Positions 1 through 8,088 of a stretch of 64,000 nt of DNA are shown in pieces; positions within the stretch are counted from its first letter, which is position 1; each line of letters begins with the position of its first letter. The stretch spans positions 62,001-126,000 of the forward strand of contig NZ_PYGK01000018.1 in NCBI RefSeq assembly GCF_003014595.1. The letters run 5' to 3'. Under the pieces are notes generated by a model. It did not search any database and had not been told where the DNA came from. It was given only the letters and a program-made list of their open reading frames with translations. The position numbers and the translations under genes were made by a program. The DNA comes from Chitinophaga ginsengisoli. GTDB lineage: Bacteria; Bacteroidota; Bacteroidia; Chitinophagales; Chitinophagaceae.

Positions 1-748
1 CTACCTTCTTTTTATTCACCAATCTGTAGGCTAGCCTTGGAAATAATCTGTTGATGTGGTAAACCGCATTGCTGTCGCCAATACGGATGATTGGGGCACC
101 TTTTTTTACCCCTTTAATCAAACCTTTCACCAATTCCTGCGGACTGATTTTTTTGTCATCTCTATCCGCCACCATATCGGTATCAACTAAAGGGGGCAAC
201 AGTTCGAAAACTTTCACTTTACTCTTGAGGATTTGCAGATGTTTGCGCAGTGAAACAGTGTAAAATGCCAAGGCTACCTTTGATGAAGAGTAAGTCGCTT
301 CAATTGCTGACGGAATGATGCTCAGAATCGATGTCGTATGAATAATCGCCGCTTCCGGTCTATTTTTCAGCATATCCATAAACAGATTATTCAGCCTGAT
401 GACACCCAAATAATTCACCTCCATTTCATACGCCGCACCTTCCAGATGTTTTTTGTTCGGAATGCCTAAATTAATTGGAGGAACTCCCACGCCAGCATTG
501 TGGTACAAAATATCGATGCCACCCAATTCTGTTATTTTTTTGAAAAGTGCCTCTGCATCTGTCTCGTTCGCCGCATCACTTTGGATAGCTGTAATTGCCG
601 GATAATGTTTTGACACTTCGTCCAATTTAGCTTTATTTCTTCCGGTGATGATGACTTTGGCTCCGGCTTCCGAAAACTGTTTGGCCGCTTCCAGACCGAT
701 ACCAGATGCACCGCCGGTGATGAGGATGGTTTTATTTTGAATATTCAT
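1..748 (-). CDS. SDR family oxidoreductase (DltE-like), 3' end cut by window edge
   Basis: The frame is open from an ATG at 748 to the left edge, giving about 249 residues and no stop, so the C-terminus is missing. The N-terminus has the Rossmann TGGASGIG motif near residue 11, a YHNAG variant of the NNAG motif near residue 85, and YSSSK as the YxxxK active site, so it should be a classical NAD(P)-dependent short-chain dehydrogenase. The start is the first Met before the Rossmann strand. It lies 74 nt downstream of another SDR on the same strand (823-1548) and probably shares that gene's HxlR-controlled promoter. The substrate cannot be told. The overall character resembles the DltE-like SDRs common in Bacteroidota; that subfamily label is from memory. 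Confidence 0.85.
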   Translation of the reverse strand, partial: MNIQNKTILITGGASGIGLEAAKQFSEAGAKVIITGRNKAKLDEVSKHYPAITAIQSDAANETDAEALFKKITELGGIDILYHNAGVGVPPINLGIPNKKHLEGAAYEMEVNYLGVIRLNNLFMDMLKNRPEAAIIHTTSILSIIPSAIEATYSSSKVALAFYTVSLRKHLQILKSKVKVFELLPPLVDTDMVADRDDKKISPQELVKGLIKGVKKGAPIIRIGDSNAVYHINRLFPRLAYRLVNKKKV

Positions 749-822
749 TTTGATCGATTAAATAATTGTCATATAAAAAATAGATAAGAAAGTCCCTTGC
801 TGAATTTTCTTACTCAAATTTT

Positions 823-1548
823 TTATTGCGCCAGCTTCGCCATTGCTTCACCAATTGCCGCAGCATATTTCTTCACTTCTCCCACCGGAATGTCAAACTG
901 GTCTTTCTCCAACCCCCAAAACAGTTCATCTGCCACTTCTGAAGCCGGGATACCGTTGGCACCGCCGACTTCAGCCGAAAATTCGGTGTTCACAGTGGGT
1001 GGATAAACTTCGTAAATCTGAATGTTTTTCTGCTCTTCATAAGTGTAACGCAAAGCCACGGTGTAACTATGCAAAGCTGCTTTGGTGGCACAGTAAGTTG
1101 GCAGGAATTTATGACTACCATAGACCGCTAGCGAAGAAATATTCACTACCGCTGCAGCTTTTTTTTGTAGCAAATGTGGTATCATCAATTCTGTAAAGTG
1201 GATGATGGCAATATAATTTACATTCATTTCAATTTTTGCCTTTTCGTGGGCGTTGGTCGTTTCGCTTAGCAAATAACCAAAGGCTGCACCGGCATTGTTG
1301 ATGATGATGTTCAAATCGGGATGGTTGTTTTTTAAGTCTTCTGCAATCCGGATTCTATCTTCCTCCAATGCAAAATCACCCTGAATACCAATTGCTCCCG
1401 GCAATTCTTTTAAAGCATTTTGTAAGCGCGCTTCGTTTCGACCGTTGATGATGATTGTATTGCCCTCGGCAATTAATTTCTTAGCGATAGCTAAGCCAAT
1501 TCCGGCACTTCCGCCGGTGATGAATACTGTATTTCCTGTTGTTTGCAT
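823..1548 (-). CDS. SDR family oxidoreductase (DltE-like)
   Basis: A 241-residue classical SDR: TGGSAGIG cofactor motif near residue 11, NNAG near residue 83, catalytic Ser in the NISS stretch and a YCATK active site. The frame stays open upstream for 91 more codons, but that extension would run through the divergent promoter and into the HxlR gene. The Met at 1548 directly before the beta-strand that precedes TGGSAGIG is therefore the likely start. It is the first gene of a two-SDR minus-strand unit and is divergent from an HxlR regulator, with HxlR-type palindromes in the 104-bp gap. Such HxlR/SDR pairs usually respond to reactive carbonyls or quinones; that role is inferred, and the substrate is unknown. 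Confidence 0.85.
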   Translation of the reverse strand: MQTTGNTVFITGGSAGIGLAIAKKLIAEGNTIIINGRNEARLQNALKELPGAIGIQGDFALEEDRIRIAEDLKNNHPDLNIIINNAGAAFGYLLSETTNAHEKAKIEMNVNYIAIIHFTELMIPHLLQKKAAAVVNISSLAVYGSHKFLPTYCATKAALHSYTVALRYTYEEQKNIQIYEVYPPTVNTEFSAEVGGANGIPASEVADELFWGLEKDQFDIPVGEVKKYAAAIGEAMAKLAQ

Positions 1549-1579
1549 TTGTATATCTCTTGAAAATGGCTTAAATTCG

Positions 1580-1628
1580 CTTTCAAATCGCAAGTGCAAA
1601 GTTATTAAATTACTTTCAAATTGAAAGT
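1580..1628. promoter_or_regulatory. Two HxlR-type operators around the SDR promoter
   Basis: A perfect interrupted palindrome ACTTTCAAATTGAAAGT lies at 1612-1628 (8-bp arms, one central base). A degenerate second copy, CTTTCAAATCGCAAGTG, lies at 1580-1596, 33 bp away or about three helical turns. Between them on the minus strand is TAACTTTG (1597-1604), a perfect TAnnTTTG -7 element for the SDR operon. One site thus covers the -33 region and the other the transcription start, which suits repression by the divergent HxlR protein. The site is seen directly; that the adjacent HxlR protein binds it is inferred. Confidence 0.65.
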
Positions 1629-1652
1629 GGTTTTTTAAATTTTTTTTTTGAT

Positions 1653-2066
1653 ATGAAAGAAAATAAGAAGCGGTCCGACTGTCCGGTGAGCCAGTCGTTG
1701 GATATTTGGGGAGACAAATGGTCGTTGCTGATCGTAAGAGATTTAATGTTTGCCGGACAGTGTACTTATGGTGATTTTCAAAGATCGGATGAAAAAATAG
1801 CCAGTAATATTTTGGCATCACGGCTTCAAACGTTGGAAGAAAGCGGTATTATCAGCAAAGAACCTCACCCTGAAAGTAAAGCGAAAGTTTTGTATAAATT
1901 AACCGAAAAAGGTATCGACCTCTTGCCACTGATGATTGAAATCAATTTGTGGGCGGATAAGTATTGCAATATTTCTCCTGAACGGAAGGCACTCATCAAG
2001 GAGGTAAAGAAAGACAAGGAGGCTTATATCAAAACGTTTTCTAAGAAGTTGAAAAACCGGGTGTAA
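1653..2066 (+). CDS. HxlR family winged-helix transcriptional regulator
   Basis: A 137-residue protein of typical HxlR length. The early CPVSQSLDIWGDKWSLLIVR region is the family hallmark, with Cys10 in the position used for redox or electrophile sensing in relatives such as HypR and QorR. The winged helix follows at about residues 20-95 (TYGDFQRSDEKIASNILASR as recognition region), then a short C-terminal dimerisation helix. It is divergent from two SDR genes with palindromic boxes between, so it most likely represses or activates them and itself. The inducer is not known. Sensing through the single N-terminal Cys is an inference from the family. Confidence 0.9.
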   Translation: MKENKKRSDCPVSQSLDIWGDKWSLLIVRDLMFAGQCTYGDFQRSDEKIASNILASRLQTLEESGIISKEPHPESKAKVLYKLTEKGIDLLPLMIEINLWADKYCNISPERKALIKEVKKDKEAYIKTFSKKLKNRV

Positions 2067-2372
2067 GTTGAAAAATGATAAGCTCTTTTCCAGTTTGTTT
2101 TATGAAAGGTTTGGCAAACTGTTTTGTTTTGCTTGAGAGATAGCAGCGGAAAGTCCACAGCGAGGAACAAGCGAGGACCTGCAGCGGATAGCCCGACCCC
2201 GGCGGAGGAAACGTGTTTTTGATAATGAAGCTTCTTTCGCCGTGGGCGCGCCCAAATAATAAATCTTCAATTAAACCTTCCGTCATTTCGTATCATATAA
2301 ATCCACTTTTGTATAACATCCAAGCATTGTGCGCCAACTAACTTTGTATCATTAATTAAAAAAAATAAGATA
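2067..2372. other. Intergenic region with a GC-rich extragenic element
   Basis: No gene is seen. About 2131-2255 stands out as GC-rich against AT-rich flanks, with a purine-rich run around the phrase GCAGCGGATAGCCCGACC at about 2172-2195. From memory, similar wording recurs in intergenic spaces of Flavobacteriia such as Chryseobacterium, which would make it an extragenic repeat from a donor genome; this is unverified. A TAACTTTG -7 element just before 2350 probably starts transcription of the next SDR operon. Confidence 0.35.
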
Positions 2373-3170
2373 ATGAGCAAAACAGTTTTAATCACAGGCA
2401 CCTCTTCAGGATTTGGATTGATGTTGGCCAACCACCTGCATCGCAAAGGTTTTACAGTAATAGGAACCAGTCGTGAACCGGAAAAATATGTCGGTAAATT
2501 CCCTTTTCGATTGGTGAAATTGGATATTGATGATGATACATCCATCAAGGCATTTGGCGAGCAGATAGCTAAAGAAGTGAAGCAGTTGGATGTACTGGTA
2601 AACAACGCCGGTTTTATGTTGACGGGATTAGCAGAAGAAACGCCAATGGACGTGGCGAGACAACAGTTTGAAACCAATTTTTGGGGAACAGTGAAAGTAA
2701 CCAATGCCATCTTGCCGATTTTCAGAAAACAAAAATCCGGGCAGATTATTACTGTCAGTTCTATTGTTGGCTTGATTGGACCTCCAAATCTATCCTTTTA
2801 TTCGGCTTCAAAACATGCTGTAGAAGGCTATTTCAAGGCATTGAGATATGAGCTGAATTCCTTTAACATCAAGGTAAGTGTAATAGAACCGGTTTGGTTT
2901 AAAACCAATTTGGGCAAGCACGCTGTGGCTTCTAAAGGTAATGCCATAGCCGATTACAATAACTTAAGAACCAAAGCAGATGCTGCTACACAAAAAGGCT
3001 TGGACGAAGCCGACAGTCCGGAAGCAGTTGTAAATTCCATTTCAAAATTAATTGGTAAAAAAGATCCTCAATTGAGAAATCCTGTGGGAAAAATGAGTGG
3101 AATGATTGTTTTTCTTCAAAATTTTGCCCCGAAAATGCTGGAAAGTTCAATGCTCAAAGCCTTGAAATAA
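2373..3170 (+). CDS. SDR family oxidoreductase
   Basis: A 265-residue classical SDR with TGTSSGFG at residue 8, NNAG near residue 78, a VSSIVG active-site Ser and YSASK (Tyr/Lys). The long C-terminal tail after the PVWFKTN segment is usual for the retinol-dehydrogenase-like or 17-beta-HSD-like SDRs of bacteria. It begins a compact co-directional run (SDR, SnoaL-like, ABM monooxygenase, then AraC after a hairpin), which suggests one small-molecule oxidation or detoxification pathway under the AraC at 3983. The promoter has a TAACTTTG -7 element just upstream. The substrate is unknown. Confidence 0.88.
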   Translation: MSKTVLITGTSSGFGLMLANHLHRKGFTVIGTSREPEKYVGKFPFRLVKLDIDDDTSIKAFGEQIAKEVKQLDVLVNNAGFMLTGLAEETPMDVARQQFETNFWGTVKVTNAILPIFRKQKSGQIITVSSIVGLIGPPNLSFYSASKHAVEGYFKALRYELNSFNIKVSVIEPVWFKTNLGKHAVASKGNAIADYNNLRTKADAATQKGLDEADSPEAVVNSISKLIGKKDPQLRNPVGKMSGMIVFLQNFAPKMLESSMLKALK

Positions 3171-3212
3171 GTAATACCTCACATTAAAACGTCAACCATT
3201 AGTATTTAAACA

Positions 3213-3617
3213 ATGGACCACTTCGATATCAGTCAGGTTCAGGAAATCATTGAGCAAAACCATCTGGCTTACGACGAAAACTTCGCCAAAGGCGATGCCA
3301 CTGAATTTGCAAAACATTACACCCGCGATGCTTGTATTTTCCCGACCCATTACCCTAAAATGTGCGGTACAGATGCAATAAATGCCTTCTTTAAAGGAGC
3401 TTTTCAACTGGGCATCAGAAACATTAAATTAACTTGCCACGAGGTGATGGGCGGACCGGAAATTGTAACCGAAACAGGAAAAGTAGAGCTGTTTATGGAG
3501 GATAATATCTGCGTATTTAAAGGGAAATTTGTCCTCATCTGGAAACAGGAAAACGTACAATGGAAAATGCACCGCGACATCTGGAACATCGACACACCTG
3601 CTGAAACAAAACATTAA
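3213..3617 (+). CDS. SnoaL-like / DUF4440 family protein
   Basis: A 134-residue single-domain protein with the NTF2-like alpha+beta cone pattern: an N-terminal helix containing NHLAYDENFAKGD, a YTRDACIFP strand, an FFKGAFQLG helix and the closing WKMHRDIWNI strand. Members include polyketide cyclases, isomerases and many detoxification proteins of unknown chemistry. It sits 42 nt after the SDR and 5 nt before the ABM gene, so it is very likely co-transcribed. No catalytic residue can be assigned with confidence. Confidence 0.75.
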   Translation: MDHFDISQVQEIIEQNHLAYDENFAKGDATEFAKHYTRDACIFPTHYPKMCGTDAINAFFKGAFQLGIRNIKLTCHEVMGGPEIVTETGKVELFMEDNICVFKGKFVLIWKQENVQWKMHRDIWNIDTPAETKH

Positions 3618-3622
3618 TTATT

Positions 3623-3919
3623 ATGGAAAACAAAAAAATAGTTACGCTTACAGAATTGCTGATAAAGCCGGAATATATACCGGAAGTTTTGCTATCGGCA
3701 ATCAAGACTAAAGACCTTATTCTGCTGGAGCAAGGTACCGAAACATTTGTGCTTTCCCGTAAAAGAGACGAACCAAATACCCTCGTCATTTTTGCAGTAT
3801 ACCAATCCCAGGAATTGTATCAATGGCACTTGGAACAGCCTTATGTGATAGACTTTTTTGCTTTTTTAAACGGCAAATGGACAGCTCCGCCAAAATCGAC
3901 TGCTTTAGAGTTGTTTTAA
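3623..3919 (+). CDS. Antibiotic biosynthesis monooxygenase (ABM)-like small protein
   Basis: A 98-residue protein with the ferredoxin-like dimeric alpha/beta-barrel pattern of ABM / putative quinol monooxygenases: an N-terminal KIVTLTELLIKPEY strand, a helix, then LVIFAVYQSQELYQWHLEQP, with His in the usual Y/H-x-x-H zone. It starts 5 nt after the SnoaL-like stop. With the SDR and SnoaL-like genes it probably handles quinone-type or aromatic substrates. It diverges from the common AntiBiotic_monox sequence, so the exact activity is uncertain. Confidence 0.65.
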   Translation: MENKKIVTLTELLIKPEYIPEVLLSAIKTKDLILLEQGTETFVLSRKRDEPNTLVIFAVYQSQELYQWHLEQPYVIDFFAFLNGKWTAPPKSTALELF

Positions 3920-3923
3920 ATTT

Positions 3924-3962
3924 TAGTATAAAAATGCTGTAGTTTGCAGCATTTTTATACTA
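3924..3962 (+). terminator. Perfect 16-bp hairpin after the ABM gene
   Basis: Positions 3924-3939 and 3947-3962 are exact reverse complements, with a 7-nt loop TAGTTTG. The stem ends in an A/T-rich part, so it can act as a terminator in either direction. It separates the SDR-SnoaL-ABM genes from the AraC gene that starts 20 nt later, and may act as partial termination in front of it. Confidence 0.6.
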
Positions 3963-3982
3963 TTAAACAAGTATAAAAAATA

Positions 3983-4879
3983 ATGAAACACTATAAAACC
4001 ATCACCGAACTTTACACGGCAAACGGATTTCCGCCACCGGAAAACCCGATGCTGGGCCTGGTCACTTTTGATGATATCAGAGGTTGTGAGTTTGTAGAGA
4101 AAGAGTTCACGCTCGGCTTTTACAAAATAGCTTTGAAGAAAGTAAAATCCGGAACGGTGATGTATGGTAAGACGAAGTACGATAGCGAAAGTGGCTCGAT
4201 GTTCTTTCTAAAACCCAATCAGATTATTCTGATGAATGATATTGAATTGACGGAAAAGGGTTTTATGATTTATGTACACGAAGATTTTTTAACCAGTCAC
4301 AGTCTGCACAGCACTATCAAAAAGTATGGATTTTTTGATTATGAAACTAATGAGGCCTTGCATCTTTCGCCTACAGAGGAGGAAAATTTTTGGGATATTT
4401 TCAACAAAATCAGGAAAGAATATTATAACAATCAGGACGAATACAGCCGTGAAATTATCCTGGCACATATCGATGCGATTTTGAGGTATTCTCAGCGTTA
4501 TTACAAACGTCAGTTTCTCAACCGTACAGTAATTTCAGGCACTACAGTTTCAAAATTCACGAAACAACTGCAAGAGTATTTCGAAAGCGGAAAACTGCAG
4601 AAAAATGGTTTGCCAACGGTAAAATATCTTGCTGACGAACTTGCAATGTCGACGCGCTATTTAAGTGATCTTTTAAAGCAGGAAACCGGCAAAACAGCTT
4701 TGGAACATATCCACATTGCGTTGATTGCAGAAGCTAAAAATCTGCTGATGAATTCAGAAAAAACAGTAGCAGAAACCGCCTACGAACTAGGGTTTGAAAA
4801 TCCGCCGTACTTTTCGAGGCTTTTTAAAAAAGAAGTGGGTGTAACGCCAACGCAGTACCGGGAGCAGTTTTTGACTTGA
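3983..4879 (+). CDS. AraC family transcriptional regulator
   Basis: A 298-residue protein with an N-terminal cupin-type ligand domain (about 1-160) and a C-terminal double helix-turn-helix (about 195-298). The family signature is clear in AETAYELGFENPPYFSRLFK followed by GVTPTQYR. It follows the SDR/SnoaL/ABM genes in the same direction and most likely controls them. It is of the same Bacteroidota AraC subtype as the proteins at 6449, 18211 and 53128 in this window (shared STRYLSDLLKQETG-like stretch in the first HTH). The inducer is unknown. Confidence 0.9.
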   Translation: MKHYKTITELYTANGFPPPENPMLGLVTFDDIRGCEFVEKEFTLGFYKIALKKVKSGTVMYGKTKYDSESGSMFFLKPNQIILMNDIELTEKGFMIYVHEDFLTSHSLHSTIKKYGFFDYETNEALHLSPTEEENFWDIFNKIRKEYYNNQDEYSREIILAHIDAILRYSQRYYKRQFLNRTVISGTTVSKFTKQLQEYFESGKLQKNGLPTVKYLADELAMSTRYLSDLLKQETGKTALEHIHIALIAEAKNLLMNSEKTVAETAYELGFENPPYFSRLFKKEVGVTPTQYREQFLT

Positions 4880-5459
4880 GCAAATAGGCTGATAATAGTT
4901 ATATGTTACATTTAGGCAATGAACTTGCTTAAATTTGGAATAACGCATATGCCAATAAAGATCCACCTAAAGCAACAAACGCACTATTTAATTTCTTGTA
5001 TCCGAAAGTGATTGCAATGCTCAAAAATATAACCGCTAAGCATAAAATAATTATAACAAGCTACCTTGAACGCCCAAAAAATAAGTATCAATACGTTATA
5101 ACAGTTCGAATCTATTCAAGACTAACTACATAATTAACAAAGACTGACCAGAAAGAGCAATATTTGATGTCGAATAACAAGGATCAATAAATTCTAAATT
5201 CAACTAAAACAATGAAAGTCAGGTGGTAATAAAACAAAAAAGGACAAAATGAAAAGCTTCATTTTGTCCAGAAAAGTCGGGACGACTGGACGAATTTCGA
5301 ACTTGCTGATGCAGGATTTAAAGGTATTAGGAGAATTTATTAGTAAAGGAATCACTTTTAATATTACTGCCAAAGTGGCAATGATCAATTAATTACCGGT
5401 GAGCTTAAAGCGGAATACATTCGGACCAGGTCGGGACAACCGGACAAGTCTTACTTATC
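4880..5459. other. Intergenic region with tRNA-end relics, no gene seen
   Basis: About 580 bp without a convincing reading frame. It holds a 12-bp perfect hairpin at 5242-5269, then a copy of the 3' end of the tRNA-Pro gene at 5276-5302, and a second shorter copy at 5430-5445. The rest is AT-rich and shows nothing recognisable; it may be decayed coding sequence. Confidence 0.5.
5242..5302 (-). repeat. tRNA-Pro 3'-end copy with its own terminator hairpin (candidate att relic)
   Basis: GTCGGGACGACTGGACG starting at 5276 and the following TTTCGAAC match the 3' end of the tRNA-Pro gene (GTCGGGACGACTAGA then TTCGAAC at 8332-8353), in the same orientation. Two small insertions have broken the T-arm. 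Next to it, 5242-5253 and 5258-5269 form a perfect 12-bp hairpin in the place where a tRNA terminator would sit. The piece thus looks like the tail of a tRNA gene plus terminator, left by integration into tRNA-Pro. The direct repeat is seen; its origin is inferred. Confidence 0.55.
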
Positions 5460-5524
5460 AGTAATTTGTTTCCTTTTTAGTGGTAAAATGTACTCTTGAG
5501 CTGTTTTTCCGGCTTTTACCTTTG
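5460..5524 (+). promoter_or_regulatory. Promoter and activator-type box of the SDR at 5549
   Basis: A TTG (5496-5498), an 18-nt spacer and TACCTTTG (5517-5524) give a good Bacteroidota promoter. Upstream at 5460-5486 lies AGTAATTTGTTTCC-N7-TGGTAA, which recurs at 7355-7381 before the quinone reductase gene. In both cases the box ends exactly 30 nt before the -7 element. This fits binding by the AraC protein encoded between the two targets (6449-7342). Confidence 0.65.
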
Positions 5525-5548
5525 TATTGTATAAAAAACTACAACACA

Positions 5549-6400
5549 ATGAAAGAAAGCAAAGTATGGTTGATAACCGGTGCAGGTAGTGGCATAGGAC
5601 TGGAAATTGCCAAAGCAGCACTTGCTGCGGGCAATAAAGTTGTCGCTACAGGTAGAGATACAAGTAAGGTTACAAAGGCAATAGGTAACACTGCCGATAG
5701 TGTATTGGTAGTTAAAATGGATGTAACTAATCCGAAGGAAATATCTACAGGAGTAAATTCAGCAATTGAAAAATTCGGTACAATCGATGTGCTCGTTAAT
5801 AACGCCGGCAATTGGTATGCAGGTTTTTTCGAGGAGTTAAGCCCAGCTCAGATGGAACGTCAAATGGCTACCAATTTATTTGGACCAATGAATGTTACAA
5901 GGGCTGTTTTACCCGTCATGCGAAAAAATAAATCCGGACATATCATATCCATTTCTTCTACAGCTGCATTGGTTGGTTACGAACTCTGTTCAGCTTATGC
6001 CGCGTCTAAGTTTGGTTTAGAAGGTTGGATGGAATCTTTAAACTTAGAAATTGCTCCATTTGGTATCAATACAACCATTGTAGAACCTGGATTTTTCAGA
6101 ACCAGCTTATTGGAACCATCTTCAACAATATGGTCAGAGCTTCAATTGGAAGACTACGCTGATCGTATTGCTGCACTGAAGCCTTGGTGGGAAAGCATGA
6201 GTGGCAAACAAGGTGGTGATCCTGCTAAGTTGGCAGCGGAATTGCTTACAATTGCAGCAGAGAAAACACCTCCCAAACGTTGGATGGCGGGTGCAGATGC
6301 CATTTCCGAAGCAGAAAGAAAGGCAAAGGAATTAATAGATCAAGCCAATGCCTATCGGGAATTATCTTCATCCCTGGCCTATGAGCCTACAGCAGTATAA
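5549..6400 (+). CDS. SDR family oxidoreductase
   Basis: A 283-residue classical SDR: TGAGSGIG near residue 11, NNAG near residue 84, SISSTAAL with the active-site Ser and YAASK. An upstream in-frame Met at 5480 would place the start inside the promoter, so the Met at 5549, right after the -7 element and leader, is preferred. Closest in style to the oxidoreductases often annotated as YbbO/YdfG-like or 'SDR with AraC', and similar to the SDR at 22995. It precedes an AraC regulator by 48 nt and shares an upstream box with the downstream quinone reductase, so all three form one regulon. Confidence 0.88.
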   Translation: MKESKVWLITGAGSGIGLEIAKAALAAGNKVVATGRDTSKVTKAIGNTADSVLVVKMDVTNPKEISTGVNSAIEKFGTIDVLVNNAGNWYAGFFEELSPAQMERQMATNLFGPMNVTRAVLPVMRKNKSGHIISISSTAALVGYELCSAYAASKFGLEGWMESLNLEIAPFGINTTIVEPGFFRTSLLEPSSTIWSELQLEDYADRIAALKPWWESMSGKQGGDPAKLAAELLTIAAEKTPPKRWMAGADAISEAERKAKELIDQANAYRELSSSLAYEPTAV

Positions 6401-6448
6401 AAAAAACGACTGTAACAACATCAATTGAAAATGTTTTAACTTTATAGA

Positions 6449-7342
6449 ATGACATTGTTCAAAGACTTTGAGTCATTTAATAAGTACCTGGGGGTAGCGA
6501 ATCCTTTGGACAGTAACATTGATGTAGGTTACTATGACGTTCCTAAAATGCGTCTGAAGTCAGAACCTGTGTCAATTGACTTTTACCGAATTGCCATTAA
6601 GAGCAATTTCCTTGACAAGACAGGTTCTGACTTTGATCCAGGCAATCCAAAACCCATTACAGCTGTTTTCTTTAACAGTCCTGGGCATTCAGGCGGCTGG
6701 GACATAGAACCTACATTTAATGGAATGTATGTACAGCTTTCTAAGAGACTGATTGAAGAAAACCGTTTTCTGTTCAAAAATTACCTTGATTATGGCCAAC
6801 ACGAACCATTGTATTTAATAGAAAGAGAAGAACAAGAAATCAGAACCATCTTTGCCCTGATGCTGAAATACTACGATAGCAGAAAAGACAATTTCAATGT
6901 GTTATTTTCTTATGTGCATGTTCTAGTTTCGCTAGTGGAAGCGTTTTACAAAAGACAATTCTCATCGAATCCTATACGATACAGCCCCATAGTATCCGAG
7001 TTTCAGCGACTCCTGATAACCTATTATAATGAACCCCAAAAGCATATTCCCACGGTTCAATATTTTGCAGATAAATTAGGTTTGACTCCAAACTATTTGG
7101 GCGATATCATCAAATACTTTACCCAAAAGTCACCTCTTGAAAACATTCACGAGTTTGTAGTTAAGAAAGCAAAGGAAATGCTTGAAGAAAGAACTGATTT
7201 AAACAATACAGAAATTGCTTATGAGCTCGGCTTTGAATACCCAAATTACTTCGCTAAGTTTTTCAAAAAGCAAGTCAATCTAACTCCCAAAGAATACAGG
7301 CTTCAAGTGTCCGACAAGCTCGTGAGTAAGCAACGGCTTTAA
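6449..7342 (+). CDS. AraC family transcriptional regulator
   Basis: A 297-residue AraC protein: N-terminal sensing domain (about 1-165), then two helix-turn-helix units (about 195-295) with TEIAYELGFEYPNYFAKFFK and LTPKEYR. It lies between the SDR at 5549 and the quinone reductase at 7453. Both of those carry the same 27-bp upstream box at the same distance from their -7 elements, which makes this protein the natural candidate activator. An AACTTTAT sequence shortly before its start could serve as its own weak -7 element. Confidence 0.9.
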   Translation: MTLFKDFESFNKYLGVANPLDSNIDVGYYDVPKMRLKSEPVSIDFYRIAIKSNFLDKTGSDFDPGNPKPITAVFFNSPGHSGGWDIEPTFNGMYVQLSKRLIEENRFLFKNYLDYGQHEPLYLIEREEQEIRTIFALMLKYYDSRKDNFNVLFSYVHVLVSLVEAFYKRQFSSNPIRYSPIVSEFQRLLITYYNEPQKHIPTVQYFADKLGLTPNYLGDIIKYFTQKSPLENIHEFVVKKAKEMLEERTDLNNTEIAYELGFEYPNYFAKFFKKQVNLTPKEYRLQVSDKLVSKQRL

Positions 7343-7354
7343 GACTTTTTAACA

Positions 7355-7419
7355 AGTAATTTGTTTCCCTTTTTCTGGTAATTTATATCCTTCTACCATG
7401 TCGGCCCTTTCTATTTTTG
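7355..7419 (+). promoter_or_regulatory. Second copy of the AraC-linked box and promoter
   Basis: AGTAATTTGTTTCC-N7-TGGTAA lies at 7355-7381, matching the box at 5460-5486 at 20 of 20 fixed positions. The -7 element TATTTTTG lies at 7412-7419, leaving the same 30-nt gap as in the SDR promoter. No good -33 TTG is seen, which is usual for activator-dependent promoters. Confidence 0.65.
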
Positions 7420-7452
7420 TGTTATCAAATCAGCACTTAAAAATTAAAAGAA

Positions 7453-8088
7453 ATGGCAAAGGCAAAAAAGGTATTGCTCATCAATTCACATTTAACTTAT
7501 CCTAACTGGACCGAAGGGACATTAAACAATGCATTCTATCAGGCTGCGAAAGATTTTTTCAGATCAACGTCAATTGAAGTATTAGAGACAACCATTGAAG
7601 ATGGTTACAATCCTAAAGAAGAAGTACAAAAGCATTTAGAAGCCGACATCGTAATTTTACAAATGCCAGTAAACTGGTTCGGTGCTCCGTGGATATATAA
7701 AAAATATGTTGATGAGGTTTTCAATACAGGGTTATTCAGTAAAACATTCCTGACGGATGACGGAAGAACTAAAGACGATCCGACAAAACAGTATGGGACA
7801 GGCGGACACTTGCAAGGGAAAAAATTTATGATTTGCGCAACCTGGAATGCACCCGCCGAAGCGTTTGACAATCCTGCACAACCACTGATGCAAGGTAAAA
7901 GCGTAGCAGACCTTTTCCTAAACATTACAAGTAACTACCGCTTTTGTGGTTATGAGATCATGGAGGGCTTTAACTGTTTTGATATTTTCAGAAGAAGTGA
8001 CATTGCTAAAGATCTTGAAAACTATCCATTACACTTGAAAGAAGTTTTCAGGTTAAGCCACCTTTCTCAGCGAGAAAATTTGAATTAG
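7453..8088 (+). CDS. NAD(P)H-dependent quinone reductase, MdaB/flavodoxin-like
   Basis: A 211-residue flavodoxin-fold protein. The N-terminal KVLLINSHLTYPNWTEGTLN stretch is the FMN/FAD phosphate-binding loop region, and the central MPVNWFGAPWIYKKYVDEVF segment is typical of MdaB/KefF-type two-electron quinone reductases. YGTGGHLQGKKFM is the next core strand. It probably reduces quinones to hydroquinones with NADPH and so avoids one-electron cycling. It shares its regulatory box with the SDR at 5549. The precise substrate is not shown by the sequence. Confidence 0.85.
   Translation: MAKAKKVLLINSHLTYPNWTEGTLNNAFYQAAKDFFRSTSIEVLETTIEDGYNPKEEVQKHLEADIVILQMPVNWFGAPWIYKKYVDEVFNTGLFSKTFLTDDGRTKDDPTKQYGTGGHLQGKKFMICATWNAPAEAFDNPAQPLMQGKSVADLFLNITSNYRFCGYEIMEGFNCFDIFRRSDIAKDLENYPLHLKEVFRLSHLSQRENLN

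Noticed and set aside
5200..5388. 62-codon minus-strand frame in the gap before the SDR at 5549
   Set aside because: It runs through the tRNA-end copy and hairpin and has no protein-like character.
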